Positions 17,801-26,435 of a DNA stretch of 64,000 bases are shown piece by piece (position 1 is the stretch's first letter; each line of letters opens with the position of its first letter). Source of the DNA: Perlabentimonas sp034003245 (GTDB taxonomy: Bacteria > Bacteroidota > Bacteroidia > Bacteroidales > Tenuifilaceae). The stretch covers positions 62,001-126,000 of the forward strand of contig JAVEYY010000004.1 in NCBI GenBank assembly GCA_034003245.1, in the 5' to 3' direction. The translations under genes and the position numbers were made by a program. The notes below the pieces were generated by a model, which was given only the letters and a program-made list of their open reading frames with translations, searched no databases and was not told the DNA's origin.

Positions 17801-17851
17801 TAGGAAAGCGGATAACTCTAACTTACAAACTTTAGTCACTCTATGAACTTC

Positions 17852-19117
17852 TCAAACATTCTTCCTACCTCTTTTTCTTCTTTTTATTGTTCTTTTGTGT
17901 TTCTTGTTTGCCTCAAACTCTTCCTGATCCTTTATAAGCGATTGCCAGTCGTGTGATGATTCTTCAGAGAAATCGATAGTTGCCTGATACTCGCTATTGC
18001 TTATGCCGAGAACCGAAATGGGATTATGTAAATACTTCTCAATCTCCTTTAGAATAGGCAGCTCCTCGGTGCTGCAGAACGAAAGCGCTTTTCCTCGTTG
18101 GTTTCCACGTCCGGTCCGGCCTACCCTATGTACGTAGTTTTCGGCTACCTCGGGCAAATCGTAGTTTATAACAAACTCCACATTTGGAATATCTATACCT
18201 CTTGCGCTCACATCGGTGGCAATAAGAACCCTGTTCTTTCCACTTTTGAAGTTATCCATCACCTCGGTTCGCTCGCCTTGATCCTTACTGCTGTGGATGG
18301 TTTGACTTGCAATACCAACCCGTTCCAACGCCTTAAGCACGCGCTCGGCGCGAACCTTGGTGCGAACAAAGACCAAAATCTTGCTCTCAGGATTTTCGTT
18401 GATAAAGTGCTCAAGGAAGAAACGCTTGTCGTCCATCTCGATAAATGCAACGGAATGGTCGATATTCTTCGACACAGGATCCTTTGGCGAAATATGAATT
18501 CGAACTGCGTGTTGCACCAAGCCGTAGGCTAAATCCTTAATCCTTTCGTTGATAGTTGCCGAGAAGAATAGCGTTTGCCTATTCCGTGGGATACGGCGAA
18601 TAAGCTGCTCCATATCGTTAATAAAGCCCAGCTCCAGCATATGGTCGGCCTCATCAATAATAAGTATCTCAACCGCTTTAAACGACAGGAAACCCTGACT
18701 GGCCAAATCGAACATACGACCGGGAGTGGCCAACAGCACATCTACCCCACTTTTCAGAACACCTATTTGAGGTTCCTGCTTTACCCCACCGTATACGCCT
18801 ATAATATTTAGACCTAGCCCCTTGTTAAGGGCTCTATACACATCGGCCACCTGAATGGCCAGCTCGTGCGTTGGAACCATCACCAGGCAACGGGTTTCGT
18901 ATTCACCTATTGGTACTGGTTTTGAGCAAAGCATCTGAATGGTGGGAATGGCAAAAGCTGCGGTTTTACCCGTTCCGGTTTGAGCAATGGCCAGCACATC
19001 CTCGCCCTTTAGCGTGGGTGGAATGGCTTTGAACTGAATATCGGTAGGTCTTTTAAAACCAAGGTCGGCAAGGTTCTGCTTTAGCGCGGGTACAAAATTG
19101 TACTGTTCAAACTTCAT
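17852..19117 (-). CDS. DEAD-box ATP-dependent RNA helicase (RhlE-like)
   Basis: 421 residues with all helicase motifs: Q motif region (GFKRPTDIQFKAIPP), motif I AQTGTGKTAA, Ia VPTHELAIQ, II LIIDEADHML, III FFSATI, V IATDVSARGID and VI HRVGRTGR. The C-terminus is a basic run (HKRTIKRRKRGRKN) suited to RNA binding. It acts in the cytoplasm on RNA structure. It is about as similar in layout to the downstream helicase as paralogues usually are; the two have different motif II sequences and tails, so they are not a fresh duplication. Confidence 0.93.
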   Translation of the reverse strand: MKFEQYNFVPALKQNLADLGFKRPTDIQFKAIPPTLKGEDVLAIAQTGTGKTAAFAIPTIQMLCSKPVPIGEYETRCLVMVPTHELAIQVADVYRALNKGLGLNIIGVYGGVKQEPQIGVLKSGVDVLLATPGRMFDLASQGFLSFKAVEILIIDEADHMLELGFINDMEQLIRRIPRNRQTLFFSATINERIKDLAYGLVQHAVRIHISPKDPVSKNIDHSVAFIEMDDKRFFLEHFINENPESKILVFVRTKVRAERVLKALERVGIASQTIHSSKDQGERTEVMDNFKSGKNRVLIATDVSARGIDIPNVEFVINYDLPEVAENYVHRVGRTGRGNQRGKALSFCSTEELPILKEIEKYLHNPISVLGISNSEYQATIDFSEESSHDWQSLIKDQEEFEANKKHKRTIKRRKRGRKNV

Positions 19118-19142
19118 AAAAATATAACTTCCTAATGGATTG

Positions 19143-19150
19143 CAAAGATA
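19143..19150 (-). promoter_or_regulatory. Putative -7 promoter element for the 17852-19117 helicase
   Basis: On the minus strand it reads TATCTTTG, 25 bases before the start codon. Confidence 0.42.
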
Positions 19151-19183
19151 GTAAAATGTTTTATCTCTATGGTAATTCGCTGA

Positions 19184-19225
19184 AATGCAAAAGTCCGGAT
19201 ACGACTGATAGCCGAACCCGGACTT
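19184..19225 (-). terminator. Probable terminator of the M3 peptidase gene
   Basis: An 8-bp stem (AAGTCCGG at 19191-19198 with CCGGACTT at 19218-19225) with a long 19-base loop, followed on the minus strand by TTTGCATTT. The T-run is short, so termination may be partial. Confidence 0.55.
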
Positions 19226-19245
19226 CTATAATAATTGTATGTTTC

Positions 19246-21354
19246 TTACTTCTTCAGGCCGCTTCTCTCCAGCAGCGCATCAACCGATGGCTCGTGGCCA
19301 CGGAAGCGCACGTACAGCGTCATTGGATGCTCGCTCCCACCCTTAGAGAGGATATTGTCGCGAAGCGATTGGGCTGTTTCTTTGTCGAAAATCCCCTTCT
19401 CTTGGAAAAGCGAGTAGGCATCGGCATCGAGAACCTCGGCCCACTTGTAGCTGTAGTATCCTGCTGCATATCCACCGCCAAAAATATGGCTAAAGGCTGG
19501 GCTAAATGCGGTTCCCTCCACGTGGGGTAATACGTTGGCTCTGGCCATATGCTTGTTCTCAAAGGCAATTACATCGCCAGTAAATGGCTTGTCGATACCG
19601 TGCCAAGCCATATCAACCAGTCCAAAGCTAAGCTGACGGATGGATAGATTGCCTGCCAAGAAATTGCGGCTATCGATAATGGCCTGCACCATCTCCTGCG
19701 GAATGGGCTCGCCCGTTTGGTAGTGAACGGCAAACATATCGAGATATTCCTTCTCAACAGCCCAGTTCTCCATTACCTGCGAGGGTAGCTCCACAAAATC
19801 GCGGTAAACCGATGTTCCCGAAAGGTTTGGATAGGTTGTGTTGGCAAAAATGCCATGCAGCGCGTGCCCAAACTCGTGTAGGAAAGTAGTAAACTCATTG
19901 AAGGTAAGCAATGACGGCGTATCCTTGGTGGGCTTGGTGAAGTTGGTAACAATTGATATAAATGGCCTAACATTTTCACCATCCTTCACAAGCTGGTTGC
20001 GGTAACTGGTCATCCAAGCTCCACCGCTTTTCCCCTCGCGGGGAAAGAAATCGAGGTAAAGTAGCGACAGGAACGAACCATCGGCATCGAGCACCTCAAA
20101 AACCTTTACATCGGGGTGATAAACCGGAATATTCTTTACAGGTTTAAACGATATGCCAAACAGCTTATTGGCAAGCATAAATACGCCCTCCTGCACCTTC
20201 TCGAGTTGGAAGTAAGGTTTAAGCTCCTCCTCGTTAAAGTTGAATAGCTTATTTTTCAACTTTTCGGTGTAAAATGCCCAGTCCCACTTTTCGATGCTGT
20301 GGTTTACACCCATCTCCTTAGCCAGCGCCTGAACCTGCTTTAGCTCATCGTTGGCAGCGGGTAGCGAAGCAGTGAGAAGCTCCTCAAGGAAACTCATTAC
20401 CTTATCGGATGACTCGGCCATACGGTTTTCTAGAACGTAATCGGCATACGACTTATATCCTAACAAATTGGCCAACTCTAGCCTTAAGTTCACAATACTC
20501 TTAATCAGCTCGGTGTTGTCGTTCTGGTTGCCATTAAATCCACGTTTGCTATACTCTCTATAAATTGTCTCACGCAAATCGCGACGCTCAGAGTACTTTA
20601 TAAATGGAGCATACATAGGCATATGCAAAGTGATTACCCATCCCTCAAGATTTTTTTGCTGAGCCGCTTGTGCAACTGCATCCACAAGGCTTTTGGGCAA
20701 ACCTGCAAGTTCATCCTCTTTGGTAAGATGTAAAAAGTATGCATTGGTTTCGGCCAGTACCTTCTCCTCGAATTGCAAGGACAGTTCCGAGAGCTGACGA
20801 GTAACCTCACGATATTTTTGCTTATCAATCTCGTTTAGGTTAGCACCGCTGCGCACAAAACCCTTGTAGGTTTTATCGAGCAGGGTTAGCTGCTCAGCAG
20901 TAAGCGAGTTTTTATCAACCGAAACGTAGACCTGTTTTACCCTTGCGAACAGCTTCTCATTTAGGTTGATATCGTTTTGGAAATCGGTGAGCTTTGGGGC
21001 AACCTCGCGCACAACCTTTTGCAGCTCCGAATCGGTTTCGGCATAGTTAAGGTTAAACGCAATGGTGGTAATATCGCTAAGTCGCTGCCCAGCAAAGGCA
21101 AGCGCTTCGATGGTGTTGGTAAAGGTTGGTTCCTCTGTGCAGTTCAAAATTGCCTCGATATCGGCGCGGGCCTCAGCCATAGCCGAGTCGATAGCCGGAA
21201 TGAAGTGCTCACGTGCTATCCTATCGAATGGTGGCGCGCTATGTGGGGTTGTGAATTCAACCAGAAGCGGATTTTGGTTCGATTTTGGCCCGTTACACGA
21301 AACCATCGTAAATCCAATAATACCAGTCATAATAATTGTGCTTAATGTTCTCAT
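19246..21354 (-). CDS. M3-family metallopeptidase lipoprotein (peptidyl-dipeptidase Dcp-like)
   Basis: A 702-residue zinc peptidase. The start carries a lipoprotein signal (hydrophobic 5-16, VSC with Cys20), so it should be membrane-anchored on the periplasmic side. The catalytic HEFGH motif is His493-Glu494-His497, inside FTTFLHEFGHALHG. The third ligand region lies further on (NWAVEKEYL), and the family C-terminus GSEHPMTLYVRFRGHEPSVD is intact. M3 Dcp enzymes release dipeptides from the C-end of short peptides. Together with the M1 and M28 genes of this window it suggests breakdown of peptides outside the cytoplasm. Confidence 0.92.
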   Translation of the reverse strand: MRTLSTIIMTGIIGFTMVSCNGPKSNQNPLLVEFTTPHSAPPFDRIAREHFIPAIDSAMAEARADIEAILNCTEEPTFTNTIEALAFAGQRLSDITTIAFNLNYAETDSELQKVVREVAPKLTDFQNDINLNEKLFARVKQVYVSVDKNSLTAEQLTLLDKTYKGFVRSGANLNEIDKQKYREVTRQLSELSLQFEEKVLAETNAYFLHLTKEDELAGLPKSLVDAVAQAAQQKNLEGWVITLHMPMYAPFIKYSERRDLRETIYREYSKRGFNGNQNDNTELIKSIVNLRLELANLLGYKSYADYVLENRMAESSDKVMSFLEELLTASLPAANDELKQVQALAKEMGVNHSIEKWDWAFYTEKLKNKLFNFNEEELKPYFQLEKVQEGVFMLANKLFGISFKPVKNIPVYHPDVKVFEVLDADGSFLSLLYLDFFPREGKSGGAWMTSYRNQLVKDGENVRPFISIVTNFTKPTKDTPSLLTFNEFTTFLHEFGHALHGIFANTTYPNLSGTSVYRDFVELPSQVMENWAVEKEYLDMFAVHYQTGEPIPQEMVQAIIDSRNFLAGNLSIRQLSFGLVDMAWHGIDKPFTGDVIAFENKHMARANVLPHVEGTAFSPAFSHIFGGGYAAGYYSYKWAEVLDADAYSLFQEKGIFDKETAQSLRDNILSKGGSEHPMTLYVRFRGHEPSVDALLERSGLKK

Positions 21355-21688
21355 ATTTCAATTTAAAAATTTCGCAAAGTAAGCAAATATTTGGCGTTTG
21401 CTCCAATGACTTTAGGCATTATCAACCCCATTGGGTTCGATTTGTTTGGCTGGCAGGACATTTTTTTGTAACTTGAGGAAATTAAAAGTTTAGAGTTTAA
21501 AGTTCATAGAGTGCCTTGAGTTTGAAGTGCCTTGAGTTCGGAGTGTCTATAGTAATAAGTTTATAGAGTTCATAAATTTGAGAATAAGATAGAGGTTTAG
21601 GTTGAGTGAGTTATTCTATTTTACTATTCAAATCCTATTGTTTCCTATGGGTTCCAAAATTGAAACTATATCAAAAAAATAATATAAT
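21355..21688. other. 334-base intergenic region without a gene
   Basis: It separates the divergent M3 peptidase and KamA-family genes and must hold both promoters, but no clear TAnnTTTG box is visible. The middle (about 21485-21600) is a degenerate tract rich in AGTTTA, GAGTT and CATAGAG words, including a 13-base direct repeat. I see no RNA gene or open frame. Confidence 0.6.
21510..21538. repeat. 13-base direct repeat
   Basis: AGTGCCTTGAGTT occurs at 21510-21522 and again at 21526-21538, a 16-base period, with a weaker third unit (GGAGTGTCTATAG) after it. It sits inside a longer low-complexity tract. Confidence 0.75.
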
Positions 21689-23875
21689 ATGACTGAAAAT
21701 CAGAAATTAGACCAGATTGCGATAACGGTAAAATCGCATAAGCTTTTGAAGAAACTATTAAAGGAGAACCCCAAGCTGGAGGAGATAATGCGCAACGCCC
21801 GTAACGAAACCGAAGCGTTGGTTGGGGTTCGTAACTGGGTAATGGCGTATTTAAAAAGCAAACCCATTGCCTACGAGTTTTACAAGCGCACCAAACAGGG
21901 ACGCGAGTGGTTCGAGCAGCTTACCTGGCAGGATTACGCTGCCATTCGTATTCTTGATTATATCGATAATGCAGGTCGCGAATATGAGGATTTAAACCTA
22001 CGTGGCGAGATTGCCATCAGCAATCCCATTAAACTAATCTGGCTAGCCGTAAACTTTGGAACCGGAGGGGCAAAACCATACTTCTTCGAGGATATGCTAT
22101 ACCTTTTTCGCCAGCTGGCCGGAACCTACGAGCGTAAGCTTCCATCGAAAGAGAACCTTACCGAATGGATGGATCGGTTCCCCAGCGGGCTGGATCCCCG
22201 CATTGTGAAGCTCCGCGAGGAGAACCGTGAGCGAATTATAAATATCCTTATAGATAAAATAGACAATGGTGAGATAAAAAGCGAACGGTACAGCTTTGAG
22301 CCTAAAATGTCGCAGGAGCAAAAGTTTTTGAAGATGCTGGAATGGTGGGACGATCATCGTTTTCACCTGAGCTTTGCCGTACGTTCGCCCAAGCTGCTCA
22401 ACGAGTTACTTGGAAACTCACTGGATCCCGACACAATGAAGGTACTTTACGAGGCTGAAAAGGCAGGTATTCCATTTTTTGTTAACCCATACTATCTATC
22501 CCTACTACACGTTCGTGTGCCCTACTTTGCCATTGGTGCCGATTTGGCCATAAGGCACTATGTTGTGTACAGCCAGCAACTTATTGATGAGTTTGGCCAC
22601 ATTGTGGCCTGGGAAAAGGAAGATAAAGTGGAGCCCGGTAAGCCCAACGCAGCAGGTTGGATACTTCCTACGCACCACAATGTACACCGGAGATACCCCG
22701 AGGTGGCCATTCTTATACCTGCCACTATGGGTCGCGCCTGTGGTGGGTTGTGCGCATCGTGCCAACGGATGTACGATTTCCAAAGAGGCAACCTAAACTT
22801 CAACCTCGACAGGCTAAAACCAACCGAGAGCTGGGATAGCCAGCTGGAGAAGATTATGGAGTACTGGGAAAACGACGCCCAGCTGCGCGATATCCTTATT
22901 ACCGGTGGTGATGCACTGATGAGTTCCAACACATCGATGCAAAAGATACTTGATGCGGTGCTGAATATGGCCATTCGCAAGAAGGAAAAAAATATGAATT
23001 TGCCTGAAGGTGAAAAGTTAGCTGAAATTGTTCGAATACGTCTGGGAACTCGCCTGCCAGCATATCTGCCACAGCGGATAACACCAGAACTTGTTCAAAT
23101 ACTTGCCGATTTCCGAGACAAGGGCATTGAGGTGGGCATAAAGCAGTTTGTAATGCAAACCCACTTCGAATCGCCTATGGAGATTACTCCCGAGGTGAAG
23201 GATGGTGTGAAAAGGTTTTTGGAGTCGGGATGGACATTTACCAACCAGCATGTATTTACCACCGCCGCCTCGCGGCGTGGGCATACTGCAAAACTTCGCC
23301 AAGCGCTTAACGAGATTGGAATACTCCCCTACTACACCTTCTCAGTTAAGGGATACATGGAGAACTACTTCAATTTTGCTACTAATGCCCGTGCTGTGCA
23401 GGAGCAAATTGAGGAGAAGGTGTTTGGAACCATCAGTGATGATAATATTGAGCGAATAAAGGAGGTATCGCTCGATCCCAAGCATATGGACGACAACCTT
23501 TCGGGAATGATGATAAAGAATGGGCTGCCATTCCTGGCCACAGATCGCAACGTGCTTAACCTACCTGGTGTTGGCAAAAGCCTTACTTACAGAGTTATTG
23601 GAATTACACGATATGGTAGGCGCGTGCTTGAGTTTGACCATGACCAAACCCGAAGCCATAGCCCCATAATTCATAAGATGGGTAAGGTGATAATAATCGA
23701 AAGTAAATCGATAAGTGAGTATCTGCGTCAGCTCGAGGAAATTGGTGAGGATATCACCGAATACGAGAGCATTTGGGGTTACTCCATTGGCGAAACAGAG
23801 CCTCGGTTACCAATATACGAGTATCCAGAGTACGAATTTGTAATAACACAAGAACTTACCAACCTTGAGGTGTAA
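21689..23875 (+). CDS. KamA-family radical SAM protein with long N-terminal extension
   Basis: A 728-residue cytoplasmic protein. The central third is a lysine 2,3-aminomutase-like radical SAM domain: the cluster-binding cysteines are Cys351, Cys355 and Cys358 (ACGGLCASCQR), followed by ILITGGDALM and RIRLGTRLPAYLPQRITPE. Lys630 in LPGVGKSLTY is a candidate PLP-binding lysine. True lysine 2,3-aminomutase is near 420 residues; the roughly 300-residue N-terminal part here has no domain I can name. The substrate is therefore uncertain: it could be a lysine/beta-lysine mutase variant or another amino-acid mutase. No other genes of lysine fermentation are next to it. Confidence 0.85.
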   Translation: MTENQKLDQIAITVKSHKLLKKLLKENPKLEEIMRNARNETEALVGVRNWVMAYLKSKPIAYEFYKRTKQGREWFEQLTWQDYAAIRILDYIDNAGREYEDLNLRGEIAISNPIKLIWLAVNFGTGGAKPYFFEDMLYLFRQLAGTYERKLPSKENLTEWMDRFPSGLDPRIVKLREENRERIINILIDKIDNGEIKSERYSFEPKMSQEQKFLKMLEWWDDHRFHLSFAVRSPKLLNELLGNSLDPDTMKVLYEAEKAGIPFFVNPYYLSLLHVRVPYFAIGADLAIRHYVVYSQQLIDEFGHIVAWEKEDKVEPGKPNAAGWILPTHHNVHRRYPEVAILIPATMGRACGGLCASCQRMYDFQRGNLNFNLDRLKPTESWDSQLEKIMEYWENDAQLRDILITGGDALMSSNTSMQKILDAVLNMAIRKKEKNMNLPEGEKLAEIVRIRLGTRLPAYLPQRITPELVQILADFRDKGIEVGIKQFVMQTHFESPMEITPEVKDGVKRFLESGWTFTNQHVFTTAASRRGHTAKLRQALNEIGILPYYTFSVKGYMENYFNFATNARAVQEQIEEKVFGTISDDNIERIKEVSLDPKHMDDNLSGMMIKNGLPFLATDRNVLNLPGVGKSLTYRVIGITRYGRRVLEFDHDQTRSHSPIIHKMGKVIIIESKSISEYLRQLEEIGEDITEYESIWGYSIGETEPRLPIYEYPEYEFVITQELTNLEV

Positions 23876-24094
23876 CCATTTATCAAATAAAATTGCAGTT
23901 TTATCAAACTACATTCTCCACTAAATATCAAAATCCTTCAAAGAAACAGTAAAAACTCCTTTCAAAAAGCAAGCCTATTGCATACTAATATTATGAATTC
24001 TAGTGATATAAAATGAGATTAACCAAAAGAGTATTCCTTGCCTATTTAGCAGATTATCGAATTGGGTGGATTAGTCTCAAACCTATAATTTACC

Positions 24095-24102
24095 TATTTT
24101 TG
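24095..24102 (+). promoter_or_regulatory. Putative -7 promoter element for the SUMF1-MACPF cassette
   Basis: TATTTTTG matches TAnnTTTG and ends 26 bases before the start of the SUMF1-domain gene. No comparable element is visible in the 45 bases before the MACPF gene, which supports one transcript. Confidence 0.35.
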
Positions 24103-24128
24103 GAAATGTTAGAATTATACTAATAACA

Positions 24129-26390
24129 ATGAACCGAAAATTACTGCTTTTCATCTTCACCTGCTTTACTCTTCTTATTTCTAGTTATTCTGAGAGTTAT
24201 GCACAAGGTTTTATGAACACCACTCCAATTGTTGTGCAATCCGAGAATATCACTAAAGACAAGGTTGTTAAGATCCTAGAGAAAAACGACAGGTACTTCA
24301 CCGAGCTAGAAATTAGAGCCCTTATAGATAGTGTTGTGCAATATAATGCCAGCTTAGATATCCAAATCCACAATACCATCGACCAAAGACAGTTGCTATT
24401 GGACACCCGTCAGCGATTACTTCAGCAAAAAAACTACATAAAGTTAACCGATCAGCTATCCGAGGCCGAAGCAAATTATGCCGAAATCCTCGCCGATATT
24501 AAGAAGAGCGTTGGTGGCATTCCATATAAGGGATTTTATGTATGCCTTATTAAAAATATAAGCCCAATGGATGATCCTGAACAGCTTATTGAAAGGGCAA
24601 AGGCATACATTACACCTATTGCTGTTGAAGATATTATGGGATATCATATCCAGTCGGTTACTGAGCTATATCGAAAAGAGGGCTTCGATGATCAGTTTTA
24701 CTCTTATATTAAGGAACAGATTAGCGGGAAACTTGAGGTTGAAACCAAGTTTCATCATGCAATAAATCCTGCCGACAGAGTTTTTTGGTATGCTTGCAAG
24801 GTTTCTGTATCGCCACTCGATGAAAAGCTAAAAACAAATAAGGTAGAGGTAGCCAACGAAAACACCAATGTTTTAGTGTTGAATGCGCTAAAGGAGACCG
24901 ATATTCGTGGAAGGGTTACTTTAGTAGGTTTTAAACGATCAATTGCCAACGAGGTAGAGAGTTTAGTTAAGAGCAACAGGTTGGCTGTTGAGAACGAGAA
25001 CAATAGTGTAAATACTCGAAAAGAGAGTATTATCAGCAATGGCCAACAAAAGCTGGAAGAGTTGGTGGTTACCATAAAGCAGTTGCAGCTCCAAATTCAG
25101 CAAGCGCATATTAGCCTACAAAAGATTATTGAGGTAAGCACTCCAGTTAAATATCAAAAAGACAATATGGCTGCAAGCGTAGAGGCAGCCGATAAGTTTT
25201 TGCTTGGGAAAATTAAGGAACTACTGGATAAGGAGTTAAATTTTAGGGAGATGAAGTTACAGGCTGAGTGGGAAAGAGTAATTGCAACTCCCGGCAATCC
25301 TAGACTTGCCATTTCGAACAATGTGGTTGAGTTGAAAAATCAGCTTGAAACCAATTACGGCAAGATAGAGCAGTTTATTGAAGTGGCTGAACTGTTTAAT
25401 GATGATCTGTCGCTTGAGCAGGGTCGAAAGGTAACACATCATCGTTTTGTTGATCGGATGTGGGTTTTCCTTGAACCGCTCTCAGCAGGCTTCAAGTTGC
25501 ACGTTGTGGCTCAGTTTAGGATTGGAAAAGAGGTAACCACATCATTAGCAGATAATATAGTAGATAACAAGGTAGACACCTCACAGTCTAGCAATGACGA
25601 TAAAGAAAAATGCAATTCCTCTCCCACTCCTCAAAAGCCTTCGACTTCTATTCTGGAGCCAATTGTTGTGGAGGTTGACGGGCATGTTATCGAAATGGTT
25701 GGGGTAAGTGGAGCAACCTTTACCATGGGCTGTACTGCAGAGCAGGGTAGCGATTGCTGGAGCAATGAGAACCCCGCTCGCGAGGTTACCATCAACGATT
25801 TTTACATTGGCAAGTACGAGGTAACGCAGGCACTTTGGGTGGCTGTAATGAGCTCATCGAGTAAACCAGAAAATCCAAGCCATTTTAAGGGATGCGATTA
25901 CTGCCCGGTTGAGAATGTGAGCTGGAACGAGGTTCAGCAATTCATTAAGCGGTTGAATGAGCTTACCGGGCTCACATTTCGACTTCCCTCTGAAGCCGAG
26001 TGGGAATTTGCCGCTCGTGGAGGCAGTAAGAGCCAGCACTATAAGTATTCGGGCAGCAATACTGCAATTGACGTTGCCTGGCATTACCCCAATAGCAAAC
26101 GAAGAACACAATCAATAGGTAGTTCAAAGCCCAACGAATTAGGCATTCACGATATGAGCGGAAACGTGTCAGAGTGGTGCGAGGATGATTGGCATTTATA
26201 CTTGGGCGCAAATCCCGATGGAAAAGCTTGGATCGATTCTCCGCGAGATTCGCGTAGAATTCACAGGGGTGGTAACTGGACTAACGAGGCCATAAACTGT
26301 CGCGTTTCGAGCAGGCAAAATGAATCGCCTTGGAATAGTAACCATGCAATAGGTTTCCGACTTGCATTAAGCAAAAAGTTAAAACTTTAA
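24129..26390 (+). CDS. Secreted coiled-coil protein with C-terminal SUMF1 (FGE-sulfatase) domain
   Basis: A 753-residue protein with a signal peptide (1-26, ending ESYAQG). Residues 27-470 form an unfamiliar mostly helical region with a coiled coil (about 285-340). A Ser/Pro-rich linker (about 480-515) leads to a SUMF1 domain (about 515-750): TFTMGCTAEQGSDCW, YIGKYEVTQALW, FRLPSEAEWEFAARGG, MSGNVSEWCEDDW, HRGGNWTNEAINCRVSSR and IGFRLAL. Genuine formylglycine-generating enzymes carry two catalytic cysteines after RGG; only the second (Cys724) is present, so oxidase activity is unlikely and a binding or scaffold role fits better. It ends 45 bases before the MACPF gene. Confidence 0.85.
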   Translation: MNRKLLLFIFTCFTLLISSYSESYAQGFMNTTPIVVQSENITKDKVVKILEKNDRYFTELEIRALIDSVVQYNASLDIQIHNTIDQRQLLLDTRQRLLQQKNYIKLTDQLSEAEANYAEILADIKKSVGGIPYKGFYVCLIKNISPMDDPEQLIERAKAYITPIAVEDIMGYHIQSVTELYRKEGFDDQFYSYIKEQISGKLEVETKFHHAINPADRVFWYACKVSVSPLDEKLKTNKVEVANENTNVLVLNALKETDIRGRVTLVGFKRSIANEVESLVKSNRLAVENENNSVNTRKESIISNGQQKLEELVVTIKQLQLQIQQAHISLQKIIEVSTPVKYQKDNMAASVEAADKFLLGKIKELLDKELNFREMKLQAEWERVIATPGNPRLAISNNVVELKNQLETNYGKIEQFIEVAELFNDDLSLEQGRKVTHHRFVDRMWVFLEPLSAGFKLHVVAQFRIGKEVTTSLADNIVDNKVDTSQSSNDDKEKCNSSPTPQKPSTSILEPIVVEVDGHVIEMVGVSGATFTMGCTAEQGSDCWSNENPAREVTINDFYIGKYEVTQALWVAVMSSSSKPENPSHFKGCDYCPVENVSWNEVQQFIKRLNELTGLTFRLPSEAEWEFAARGGSKSQHYKYSGSNTAIDVAWHYPNSKRRTQSIGSSKPNELGIHDMSGNVSEWCEDDWHLYLGANPDGKAWIDSPRDSRRIHRGGNWTNEAINCRVSSRQNESPWNSNHAIGFRLALSKKLKL

Positions 26391-26435
26391 TACGAATATT
26401 CAATCTTTACATCAACCAATACAAAATGTAAATTT

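Noticed and set aside
17852..19117. Recent tandem duplication of the two helicase genes
   Set aside because: The proteins differ in motif II, in tails and in most of the sequence between motifs, so they are old paralogues.
22505..23302. Open frames antisense to the KamA-family gene
   Set aside because: They follow the codon structure of the real gene on the other strand and have no ribosome-binding site or recognisable product.
25680..26390. SUMF1 domain as a sulfatase-activating enzyme
   Set aside because: One catalytic cysteine position is not conserved and there is no sulfatase gene in the window.
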